Positions 1-7,689 of a stretch of DNA of 64,000 bases are shown piece by piece. The notes under the pieces were generated by a model. It worked only from the letters and a program-made list of their open reading frames with translations, searched no databases and was not told the DNA's origin. Where the stretch lies: the NCBI GenBank assembly GCA_050251815.1, contig JBFWMB010000014.1, forward strand, positions 1-64,000. Direction: 5' to 3'. How positions within the stretch are numbered: the stretch's first letter is position 1; the number at the start of each line of letters is the position of its first letter. A program made the translations under genes and the position numbers. Source of the DNA: GWE2-40-63 sp050251815 (GTDB taxonomy: Bacteria; Bacteroidota; Bacteroidia; Bacteroidales; SZUA-534).

Positions 1-1665
1 TTTGCCATTACAGCCATTACTTACTTCATTTTGATTAAAGGAGCTAAAGGGGCTTCATTTATGTCTGACGCCACTAACGATTACATAAAACACAACACCT
101 CACAAATATTATTTGTAAGCTTAATCGGCTGGACCATTTTAATGCAATTGTTCCACTGGTTATTTAAGACCAATGTTTTAAAGGTAATTGTATTGGTAGG
201 TACATTTGCTTTGGCCATGGCCTTTGCCGGTAACGACCTGGTAAATTTTATCGGAGTTCCTTTGGCAGGTTTTGAATCGTTTAAACTGTTTCAGGCCAAT
301 GGAGGTAACGATATTTTGATGACTGGTTTGTCGGGGCAGGTACATACCCCAACCTTATTTTTAGTCATTGCTGGGTTGGTAATGGTAATTACTTTGTGGT
401 TATCACGTAAAGCCCGCACGGTTACCGAAACTGAATTAAACTTAAGTCGTCAGGATGAAGGTTACGAACGTTTTGGTTCTTCATTTATGGCACGCATGAT
501 AGTTGGCCGTTCCATCGCCGCAGGTACTTTCTTTGGAAACTTGATCCCGGCAGTTGTTCGCGAAGGCATTAAAAAACGTTTCAATCAGGAAGAAATTCAG
601 AAGAAAATTAAAAAGCAGGAAAACCCACCCATGTTCGACCTGGTTCGGGCATCGGTAAACCTGACTGTGGCATCCATTTTAATTTCGTTGGCAACCTCGT
701 TTAAGCTTCCTTTGTCAACGACCTACGTTACTTTTATGGTAGCCATGGGTACATCGTTGGCCGATGGAGCCTGGGGACGCGATAGCGCAGTGTACCGCAT
801 TACCGGAGTGTTTGCAGTAATTGGTGGTTGGTTTTTAACCGCTTTAATTGCTTTTACTGCTGCTTTTGTTATTGCTCTGCTATTAAGCTGGGGAGGTTTT
901 TATACGGTAATAGCTCTGGTATTGCTGGCTGTTTTTGCAGTTTACAAATCGGGTAAATCGCACAGTAAAAAAGAACAGGAAAAGAAACTTGACGCTGTGG
1001 CTGAAACCATTACTTCGGCAAGTAAAATTGTTGATAAATGCAATATGGGTGTTTCAAATCTAATCATTGAATCTGCGGCAATTTTCAGCGATACCATGCA
1101 GGGTTTAATTGGAGAAGATAAGAAAATACTAAAAAAACAGGTTCAACTGGCCGATGAGATTAATGTGAAAACAAAGACCCTGAAGAATAACCTGCCGAAG
1201 ACCATTGCAAAACTTCAGAAAGATTCGGTGGAAACAGGGCACTATTATGTGCAGGTACTCGACTACGAGCGTGAAATTTCACATTCGTTAAATTATATAG
1301 TGGAACCAGTTTTCCGCCATGTGGACAATCACCATAAGGCCATCATTGGCGAACAGATTACCGAACTGGAGTCAATTGCTGATGGTATTAGTCAGTTTGC
1401 CGGCTACCTTCAAAAACTGATTGCCAACGGAAAGCTTGACAATCTGGATGAGTTGATTCAAAAACAAAACAGCTTGCTGCAGTTAATAAAGGCCATTCGT
1501 AAGAATCAGATTAAACGTATTAAAAATAAAGAAGTGGGTACACGAAACAGTATGTTGTATCTGAATATTTTAAGTGAAGCCCGCAATTTATTGCTTTACA
1601 TGGTTAATATGGCCAAAGCACAGCGCGATTTTACACAATTTTCAAGCGAAGAAGAAAAATTATAA
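1..1665 (+). CDS. PiT-family inorganic phosphate permease with PhoU-like C-terminal domain (5' end outside window)
   Basis: The reading frame is open from base 1, so the true start lies to the left. The visible part begins with hydrophobic segments (roughly residues 27-46, 52-72 and 109-124 counted from base 31) that include AFAGNDLVN, a variant of the PiT signature. A second PiT block follows near residues 207-240 (LPLSTTYVTFMVAMGTSLADG) with two more membrane spans. From about residue 310 to the end the protein is soluble, charged and helical, resembling the PhoU-like extension found on Bacteroidota PiT transporters. The family moves inorganic phosphate with Na+ or H+ across the inner membrane. 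A TonB receptor and a PhoB/PhoR-like pair downstream support phosphate as substrate. A good terminator follows the stop. Family call is firm; the ion is not determined. Confidence 0.88.
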   Translation, partial: FAITAITYFILIKGAKGASFMSDATNDYIKHNTSQILFVSLIGWTILMQLFHWLFKTNVLKVIVLVGTFALAMAFAGNDLVNFIGVPLAGFESFKLFQANGGNDILMTGLSGQVHTPTLFLVIAGLVMVITLWLSRKARTVTETELNLSRQDEGYERFGSSFMARMIVGRSIAAGTFFGNLIPAVVREGIKKRFNQEEIQKKIKKQENPPMFDLVRASVNLTVASILISLATSFKLPLSTTYVTFMVAMGTSLADGAWGRDSAVYRITGVFAVIGGWFLTALIAFTAAFVIALLLSWGGFYTVIALVLLAVFAVYKSGKSHSKKEQEKKLDAVAETITSASKIVDKCNMGVSNLIIESAAIFSDTMQGLIGEDKKILKKQVQLADEINVKTKTLKNNLPKTIAKLQKDSVETGHYYVQVLDYEREISHSLNYIVEPVFRHVDNHHKAIIGEQITELESIADGISQFAGYLQKLIANGKLDNLDELIQKQNSLLQLIKAIRKNQIKRIKNKEVGTRNSMLYLNILSEARNLLLYMVNMAKAQRDFTQFSSEEEKL

Positions 1666-1698
1666 GTAAGCAGCTTTAGGGTTTTTGGTTACCCTTTG

Positions 1699-1735
1699 AG
1701 CCCCGACACCGGATTAGTCTGGTTCGGGGCTTTTT
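1699..1735 (+). terminator. Rho-independent terminator of the phosphate permease
   Basis: AGCCCCGA (1699-1706) pairs with TCGGGGCT (1724-1731), with ACC/GGT extending the stem inward, followed by five T. It lies 34 bases after the permease stop. Confidence 0.85.
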
Positions 1736-1742
1736 CGTTCCT

Positions 1743-1784
1743 GCTCCGTACCTTGTGGTTCCCGCTTCGTACCTTGTGGTTCCC
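1743..1784. repeat. Two tandem 21-bp units
   Basis: Two near-identical 21-bp units, 1743-1763 and 1764-1784, differ at one base (GCTCCGTACC versus GCTTCGTACC). They sit just after the permease terminator, in a stretch with no credible gene. Confidence 0.7.
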
Positions 1785-1914
1785 GCTACTAACAATAAGG
1801 TTCTGGTTGCATCTATTGCCATTCGCGATAAACTCAACTGGGTTAGCACTATCCGCATTGCAGTTCGTCTTTAGTCTCGGATCTTCCGTCTTGACTCTTA
1901 AGTCTAACCCACCT

Positions 1915-2187
1915 GACCATCGGGCAGGATTCTAGTGTCTAAATTCTAGTGTCTAAACTCCAATAGTCTAACATCCAGCCATTCCTTAATGCCCCTTAAT
2001 TTCTTAATGGTTTTAAGTAAATCAAAAATCTGAAACATGAACTCGAAACACAACAACGACGAAGCCCTTACGAAACGTACCAAGTAATAAAAATAACAAT
2101 GGGTAGCAATCAACCTTTTTAGTCTTGCATCTTGAGTCTAACGTCTAGCATCCAGTGTTTAAATTCTAGTGTCTAAACTCTAAATTC
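1915..2187. repeat. Degenerate GTCTAA-rich intergenic repeats
   Basis: The 14-mer ATTCTAGTGTCTAA occurs in tandem at 1929-1942 and 1943-1956 and again at 2163-2176. A longer match of about 27 bases with one mismatch links 1934-1960 and 2154-2180. Further GTCTAA words occur at about 1915, 1963 and 2137. The 1666-2194 gap (about 530 bp) otherwise contains only the terminator and the 21-bp units. Similar words recur near 10670 and 24660-24890. Confidence 0.65.
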
Positions 2188-2194
2188 TCTCCCG

Positions 2195-2614
2195 CTATTG
2201 CCCAATATGATCTTTATGAACGAATTCGCAGCGGCTATGCCCGGCTACCCGCATGCGTTGATAAGTAATGGTTGGCAGGCCCTGCCGTTCCCAGGCAACC
2301 AGTCCGCCGGCCAGATTGGCAATGGCTGTAAGTCCCTTTTCGCTGGCATATTCCAGGGCGTATTTGCTCTTAATGCCGGTAGCATCAACAAAAATAAGCA
2401 GTTTATCTTTAGGTAATTGTTCAAGCCCTTCTTTAAAAGTTCGAAGGGGTGCAATATAAATTTTTGTTACGTCAAAAGTCTTAATATGACTCATAAACTC
2501 TTCGCGCACGTCAACAAAAACAGCACCCTGCTGGCTTAGTTCATAAGCTTCTTTTGGCGACAAATGCACCTGTCCCTTAATTGAAATTCCCTTGTCTTTT
2601 AATAAATCTTCCAT
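2195..2614 (-). CDS. Rhodanese-like domain protein lacking the catalytic cysteine
   Basis: A 139-residue cytoplasmic protein. LSPKEAYELSQQGAVFVDVR at residues 18-37 is the typical opening of a single rhodanese domain, and NLAGGLVAWERQGLP near residues 98-113 is the conserved closing segment. The active-site loop reads VDATGIKSKYA, so the position normally held by the sulfur-carrying Cys is Asp77. Such Cys-less rhodanese domains are usually binding or regulatory modules, so sulfurtransferase activity is not expected. The gene stands alone between the permease and the TonB receptor, on the opposite strand from both. Its short C-terminal extension (RMRVAGHSRCEF...) does contain a cysteine, but outside the loop. 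Confidence 0.75.
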   Translation of the reverse strand: MEDLLKDKGISIKGQVHLSPKEAYELSQQGAVFVDVREEFMSHIKTFDVTKIYIAPLRTFKEGLEQLPKDKLLIFVDATGIKSKYALEYASEKGLTAIANLAGGLVAWERQGLPTITYQRMRVAGHSRCEFVHKDHIGQ

Positions 2615-2759
2615 GCTATGTTCTGCTTATAAATTGCTTGTAAAGTTAATCTTAATTACTCCAAAAACCAGCATAAAAGGTGCTTTTACCAGGATGCTTT
2701 ACTATCATTTTACTTGATGGTTCTTAGGGGTTAAACTTTAAATAAGACATGTAATGCTT

Positions 2760-2774
2760 TTGTAACATTTACAA
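2760..2774. promoter_or_regulatory. Small inverted repeat upstream of the TonB receptor
   Basis: TTGTA (2760-2764) and TACAA (2770-2774) flank ACATT. The site is about 105 bases upstream of the chosen receptor start and just upstream of TAATGTTG (2784-2791), one mismatch from the Bacteroidota -7 motif. It could bind the PhoB-like regulator encoded nearby. This is position-based inference only; no second copy was identified. Confidence 0.25.
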
Positions 2775-2878
2775 CATCGAAGGATAATGTTGGCATAATT
2801 TCCAAAAAACATGCTGTGGCTAACATTGTGTCAGATTTTGAAACACAGTTTTATCGAATGTTTGAATTGAATTGTAGA

Positions 2879-5623
2879 ATGAAAAGAAGATTAGTAGTTA
2901 TTTTTTTAACCCTCTTTATGGGTGTGAATGCGATGGCACAAAAAGGGATTATTCAGGGCGTTTTAACCGAGGAGCAAAACAACCAGCAGGTTCCGCTTCC
3001 GTTTGCCAATGTTTACTTTGAAGGAACCACTTTGGGAACCACCAGCGATTTTGACGGTAATTTTTCTATAAGTACCCAACCTGGAAGTTATGTGTTGATA
3101 GCTGCTTTTATGGGTTACGAAACGTTTAAAAAAGAAGTTGAAGTTACTGCCGGAGGAACCCTTACGCTAACTATTCAAATGAAACCGGAGGGGATTGCCA
3201 TTGAGGGAGTTGAAGTCGTGGCCAAAATGAATCGCGAAAGCGAAGTGGCCCTAATACTGGAGCAAAAAAATGCGGGTTTGATAAAAGAAAGTATCGGGGC
3301 TCAGCAACTTTCAAGCATGGGTGTTTCTGATGCCGCAGCGGCAAGCACCAAAATTTCGGGAGTAACCAAAAGCGAAGGTTCCAGCGAAATATATATTCGA
3401 GGGCTGGGCGACCGCTATTTACTAACCACTATGAACGGACTGCCCATTCCATCGGACGATGTGGATAAAAAGAACATCGACCTGAATTTATTCCCCACCG
3501 AAATAATCGAAAACCTGGGAATTAGTAAAACTAATGACGTAACGAGCTATGCCGATCAAACTTCAGGGCAGGTCGATATCAGTTCAAAAAATACCGCCGA
3601 AAAGCTTACCCTGAGCTTAACTTCCGGAACCAATACCAATGTGCTGGCCAATGGCTTTGGCGCGTTTAAGGCTACGCAGAATTTCAACGATTTAACTTTT
3701 GGATTCTATCAGCGATCCTACAGCACAAACGATGCGGTAAGCCAACAGAGCTGGAACACACTTTCGCGTAACCTGCCCCTGAATTATGGTTTTTCGCTGG
3801 CAGGCGGAAAGCAAATTACAGCATTCGGCAATAATTTGTCCTTCTTTGCTACACTTTCCCATGATGCTTCGTCCGATTACTCGCAGGGAATATTTAAAAA
3901 GTACCGTTCCAATGTGTTGGATAATTCTTTTACCGATGTCGAAGAATTTGAAACCCGCATAAATACCACCGGACTTATAAACCTGGCCTATCAAATAAAC
4001 GACAGGCATCGGATAAGTTTTAACAGCATGTGGCTGTTTAAAACAAGCGATAACTTGTATGAGCAGGGCCGTAATGGGGATGGCTATGTATTTGATCAGG
4101 ATCCCTCGGAATACGGAGCTTTTGTGCGCGATCAAAACCTAAAGCAAACCCGAATCAGCATAAATCAATTGTTGGGTACTCATGAACTGGACAACAAAAA
4201 CAAAGTATACTGGGCCCTGGCCTATAACCGCGTAAAAGCCGATGAACCCAACCGCATCCGAAACGAATTTAACCTGATGAATGATGGCAGCTATCAGTTT
4301 GCTCATGTCGGCGACTTTCAGCAACGTAAATCGCAGCAAAACATTACCGATGCAGAATTTACAGGCTTTATCAAAAACGAGTTCCGCTTTATCGATAACG
4401 ATAATTCCCGCTTAACTCTAAATTCAGGGGCTGACTTTCGTAGCAAACAACGCGATTTTAATTCACTTTTTATGGGTGTAAGGGCCAAAGGTGTTCGTGT
4501 GGAATCGGCCGATAATTTAGATGAGGCCCTTTTGAATGAAGACTTGTACCTGTCGGGCGATTTGATGCTTCGCGAACGTCCCTCCGATAGTTATTTGGCC
4601 CGCTTGGGAGTTTATGCCGCTTATGTCAATATCGATTTTCTACTGTCCCGCTTTAGCGGTAACCTGGGATTACGTTACGAAAGGGATCAAATGAATGTCG
4701 ATTGGGATGTAGCCAATTATGTGGGCAGGGTCGGAGCTATTTCGTACACTTATGAGAACCTGTTGCCTGCTTTAAATTTAAAATACCAGTTAAGTGATAA
4801 AAGTGCGCTACGTCTGGCAGGAAGTAAAACCATTACTTTGCCGGAGTTTAAAGAGCTGGCCCCCTTTGAATATGTTTCGCCGGTTGGACGCATTACCAAA
4901 GGTAATCCTGACCTGGAAAGTTCAAAAAACTACAATTTTGATGCAAAGTGGGAAATTTTTCCCAGGCCCAATGAACTTATTTCATTGGCCGCTTTTTATA
5001 AGGTAATAAACCAGCCCATCAACCTGACCCAAACCCGTGGGTCGTCAGGTAATTTTATTTATGAAAACACCGGCGAAAAAGCCGAAGTTTATGGCCTGGA
5101 ATTCGAAGCGCGAATCGATTTAATTGAATCAGTAGCAATGGGTAAACCCGGATTAAAACTAAACTTCAACGCAACAAAAATGTGGTTTAGTCAGGATTTG
5201 CTTGAAGAATTTCAGTACAACAATAAAACCTCAGTTGGTCTTCAGGGAGCATCCGACTTTATTGTAAACGGTTCGTTAAGTTTTTCGAGCCATACGGAAA
5301 ACGAATTTACCGCAACACTTACGGCTAATTATGCTTCCGATAACATTTTTGCTTTGGGCTCGCCCGAAGATTTTATAAACAGTGCCACTTTATTTAACAG
5401 CGAAATCATCGAAAAAGGTTTTGTATCTCTTGATGTAGTATTAACCAAAAAGTTATCAGACCGAGTGTCAGTAAAGCTTTACGGAAAAAACCTGTTGAAT
5501 CCTGACATTGAACAAACCCAGGAAATTAAATCACTGAACAATGGTCAGGTGACCAACGAAGTGGTGATGTCTTATAAAAAAGGAATCCGGCTGGGGCTGG
5601 GTGTCAACATAAACTTAAATTAA
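2879..5623 (+). CDS. TonB-dependent outer-membrane receptor, CarboxypepD_reg-like N-terminus
   Basis: The frame is open from 2816, but the ATG at 2879 is preferred because it begins a clean signal peptide (MKRRLVVIFLTLF..., cleaved near AMAQ), giving 914 residues. After the signal peptide comes a CarboxypepD_reg-like beta-sandwich (about 25-105; PFANVYFEGTTLGTTSDFDG), then a plug domain (about 135-235; IYIRGLGDRYLLTTMNGLPI) and a 22-strand-type barrel ending GIRLGLGVNINLN. TonB-dependent receptors import scarce ligands across the outer membrane using energy from TonB-ExbBD. The gene is 36 bases ahead of a beta-helix lipoprotein and probably shares its transcript. No SusD-like partner is present. 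Flanking phosphate permease and PhoB/PhoR-like genes suggest a phosphorus-containing ligand, which is inference. Confidence 0.9.
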   Translation: MKRRLVVIFLTLFMGVNAMAQKGIIQGVLTEEQNNQQVPLPFANVYFEGTTLGTTSDFDGNFSISTQPGSYVLIAAFMGYETFKKEVEVTAGGTLTLTIQMKPEGIAIEGVEVVAKMNRESEVALILEQKNAGLIKESIGAQQLSSMGVSDAAAASTKISGVTKSEGSSEIYIRGLGDRYLLTTMNGLPIPSDDVDKKNIDLNLFPTEIIENLGISKTNDVTSYADQTSGQVDISSKNTAEKLTLSLTSGTNTNVLANGFGAFKATQNFNDLTFGFYQRSYSTNDAVSQQSWNTLSRNLPLNYGFSLAGGKQITAFGNNLSFFATLSHDASSDYSQGIFKKYRSNVLDNSFTDVEEFETRINTTGLINLAYQINDRHRISFNSMWLFKTSDNLYEQGRNGDGYVFDQDPSEYGAFVRDQNLKQTRISINQLLGTHELDNKNKVYWALAYNRVKADEPNRIRNEFNLMNDGSYQFAHVGDFQQRKSQQNITDAEFTGFIKNEFRFIDNDNSRLTLNSGADFRSKQRDFNSLFMGVRAKGVRVESADNLDEALLNEDLYLSGDLMLRERPSDSYLARLGVYAAYVNIDFLLSRFSGNLGLRYERDQMNVDWDVANYVGRVGAISYTYENLLPALNLKYQLSDKSALRLAGSKTITLPEFKELAPFEYVSPVGRITKGNPDLESSKNYNFDAKWEIFPRPNELISLAAFYKVINQPINLTQTRGSSGNFIYENTGEKAEVYGLEFEARIDLIESVAMGKPGLKLNFNATKMWFSQDLLEEFQYNNKTSVGLQGASDFIVNGSLSFSSHTENEFTATLTANYASDNIFALGSPEDFINSATLFNSEIIEKGFVSLDVVLTKKLSDRVSVKLYGKNLLNPDIEQTQEIKSLNNGQVTNEVVMSYKKGIRLGLGVNINLN

Positions 5624-5659
5624 ACTTTTAACTATTTATTAATTAAACACGCTAAAAAA

Positions 5660-6718
5660 ATGAAAAACATGGTAACTAAAATTTTTGGTCTTGCTTTGCT
5701 GGCAACCTTTGTGCTTTCAGCTTGCGACAATGAAGATACTCCCCAACCCAAACTGGAGGTTATTGAGAATCTTGAAAAAGGCGTTATGAACGGGACCTTA
5801 ACCGAAGATTACACCTTAAACGCTTCGGTACACTATCAGCTTACGGGTTCGTTTATTGTTCCCGATGGCTTTACTTTAACCATACCAGCCGGTACTCAGA
5901 TTCTTGCCGATGCAGCCGGAACCGAAGTATATGTGGCTGTTTTAACGGGCGGAAAAATAAATATCGAGGGAACAGCCACAAATCCTGTAATCATGTCATC
6001 GGCCAATGCTTTACCCGGCGACTGGGGCGGATTAACCATTTGCGGAAAAGCAACCACAACTGCCGGAGTAGATGCCGAAGCCGAAGTGGGCGGATTTAAA
6101 TACGGTGGAGCCGAAGATGCTGATAATTCAGGTTCGGTAAAATACCTGGTAATTAAAGGAACCGGAGCCCAGATTAATTCCGAATCGCAATACAACGGCG
6201 TATCGTTATACGCCGTGGGTTCACAAACAATTCTCGAAAACATAGCCGTAATTAACGGTGCCGACGATGGTGTGGAGTTTTTTGGAGGAACCGTATCGGT
6301 TACCAATCTTTACCTCGAGAATAACGAAGACGATGCCATCGACTGGACTGAAGGTTGGAATGGAACCGTTGAAAATGCTTACGTGAAGCATACCATCGAA
6401 GGATTCTCAACCGTGGTTGAAGCCGATAAGGACAACCAAAACCCAAAGTTGATTAACTTAACCGCGGTTTCAACTACCGGTGGAACAGCCCTACAATTCA
6501 AAAAAGAATCGGGAGCCACAATTACCGGACTCTACCTCGAAGGTTATGCTGCCGATTTGGATATGAAAGACGGAGGCGCTTTAACCAATGTGCAGATTGA
6601 TGGAGCTGATGCGGATGTTACGCTAATCGACGGTCAAACAACCTTATACACCCTGAATTCAGGTAAAACCAGTACCAAATTGGATATTTCGGCCTGGACC
6701 TGGTTTAGCATAAACTAA
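5660..6718 (+). CDS. Secreted lipoprotein with right-handed beta-helix fold
   Basis: A 352-residue protein starting with a lipoprotein signal peptide: a hydrophobic stretch ending LSAC, so Cys21 or thereabouts would be lipidated, followed by an acidic DNEDTP spacer. The body is built of short repeating beta-strand units (GTQILADAAGTEVYVAV, GGKINIEGTATNPVIM, GADDGVEFFGGTVSVTN) typical of a parallel beta-helix as in pectate-lyase-like surface proteins. No catalytic motif could be assigned. It follows the TonB receptor by 36 bases, so it is a likely surface partner that binds or presents the receptor's ligand. Such proteins are sometimes labelled 'multidrug transporter' in databases, which the sequence does not support. 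Confidence 0.82.
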   Translation: MKNMVTKIFGLALLATFVLSACDNEDTPQPKLEVIENLEKGVMNGTLTEDYTLNASVHYQLTGSFIVPDGFTLTIPAGTQILADAAGTEVYVAVLTGGKINIEGTATNPVIMSSANALPGDWGGLTICGKATTTAGVDAEAEVGGFKYGGAEDADNSGSVKYLVIKGTGAQINSESQYNGVSLYAVGSQTILENIAVINGADDGVEFFGGTVSVTNLYLENNEDDAIDWTEGWNGTVENAYVKHTIEGFSTVVEADKDNQNPKLINLTAVSTTGGTALQFKKESGATITGLYLEGYAADLDMKDGGALTNVQIDGADADVTLIDGQTTLYTLNSGKTSTKLDISAWTWFSIN

Positions 6719-6732
6719 TTCTTTACCTTAAG

Positions 6733-6810
6733 AGCTGCCCCCAGGTTTAGTGTTTCAAAAATCTAAATAAACTAATGTTGTTCGGGTAATTCAAACAATA
6801 GGGGGCAGCT
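6733..6810. other. Long-range inverted repeat in the intergenic space
   Basis: AGCTGCCCCC (6733-6742) is the exact reverse complement of GGGGGCAGCT (6801-6810), separated by 58 AT-rich bases. In RNA this would close a large loop just after the lipoprotein stop. It may be a 3' stability element; a role in termination is less likely because a standard terminator follows at 6827. Confidence 0.5.
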
Positions 6811-6826
6811 TATTGCTTTTAAACTT

Positions 6827-6860
6827 CAGGTTAACTTAATATTGAGTTAACCTGTTTTGT
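6827..6860 (+). terminator. Rho-independent terminator of the receptor/lipoprotein unit
   Basis: CAGGTTAACT (6827-6836) pairs perfectly with AGTTAACCTG (6845-6854) around an 8-base loop and runs into TTTTGTTTTC. It separates the receptor/lipoprotein pair from the regulator genes. Confidence 0.8.
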
Positions 6861-6872
6861 TTTCTGTTGAAA

Positions 6873-6880
6873 TATTTTTG
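6873..6880 (+). promoter_or_regulatory. Candidate -7 element for the response regulator
   Basis: TATTTTTG matches the Bacteroidota -7 consensus TAnnTTTG exactly and lies 33 bases before the ATG at 6913. No well-spaced -33 box is evident. Confidence 0.5.
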
Positions 6881-6912
6881 TCAGGAAAAATTAATATAGC
6901 GTTGCAAACACT

Positions 6913-7629
6913 ATGAACATAAAAGAATACAAACAAACAGCACGGATTCTGGTAGTTGACGATGAACCCGATTTGTGTCAGATATTGCAGTTCAACCTCG
7001 AGGCAAACGGCTATCAGGTCGATGTGGTAAATTCAGCCGAGGAAGCTTTAAACTTGAATCTGATAAAGTACAATCTGATTTTATTGGATGTAATGATGGA
7101 AAAGATTTCCGGCTTCGAGATGCTTTCCATACTCTGTAATGAGCTGAAGCTGAAAATGCCGGTTATTTTTGTTACTGCCATGAGTTCCGAGAGCCATCTG
7201 CTCAAAGGGTTTACCATAGGAGCCGACGATTATGTGCGCAAACCCTATTCAATAAACGAGGTGCTGGTTCGCGTAAAGGCCGTGCTCGATCGCTATCAAA
7301 CGCGGGAACAATCTTCCGGAGCTTCCTTTTCGGGTTTTCAGGTTGATGCCCTGCAAAAGCGGGTGTTTATCGGCAAAACAACCATAGATTTAACCCGTAC
7401 CGAATACGATATTTTAACCCTGCTTTATGAGCAACCCGGAAAAGTTTATTCACGCGAAGCCTTGGTAAAAACTATCTGGAGCGACCAGCCCTACATTTCC
7501 GATCGAACCGTTGATGTGAATATTACCCGCATACGTAAAAAATTAGGCGCCTGCGGAAAATGCATAGTTACCCGTTCGGGCTATGGCTATTATTTTGATG
7601 CTCGGCCTTTGGCCCTTGTAAATACCTAA
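6913..7629 (+). CDS. OmpR/PhoB-type response regulator
   Basis: A 238-residue two-domain regulator. The receiver domain (about 11-125) has the acidic pair D16/D17, the phospho-acceptor Asp59 in LILLDVMM, a conserved Thr88 and Lys110 in VRKPYS. A winged-helix DNA-binding domain follows (about 140-232; LTRTEYDILTLLYEQPGKVY, SDRTVDVNITRIRKKLG, RSGYGYYF). It lies 60 bases ahead of a membrane histidine kinase, its probable partner. With a PiT permease nearby, PhoB-like control of phosphate starvation genes is likely, but winged-helix regulators of other systems look the same, so I give no symbol. It has its own promoter candidate and follows a terminator. Confidence 0.9.
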   Translation: MNIKEYKQTARILVVDDEPDLCQILQFNLEANGYQVDVVNSAEEALNLNLIKYNLILLDVMMEKISGFEMLSILCNELKLKMPVIFVTAMSSESHLLKGFTIGADDYVRKPYSINEVLVRVKAVLDRYQTREQSSGASFSGFQVDALQKRVFIGKTTIDLTRTEYDILTLLYEQPGKVYSREALVKTIWSDQPYISDRTVDVNITRIRKKLGACGKCIVTRSGYGYYFDARPLALVNT

Positions 7630-7689
7630 GTTTTTGAAGTAATCTAAATTTTTACTTTTAACTTTACCCAAAATTATTGTGTTGCTGTA

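Noticed and set aside
1676..1935. Two opposite-strand small frames in the spacer after the permease
   Set aside because: Built on the terminator and the 21-bp tandem repeats; translations are repetitive and have no homology-like features.
3692..4339. Minus-strand frames opposite the first TonB receptor
   Set aside because: Codon pattern and length explained by the receptor frame; no start context or motif.
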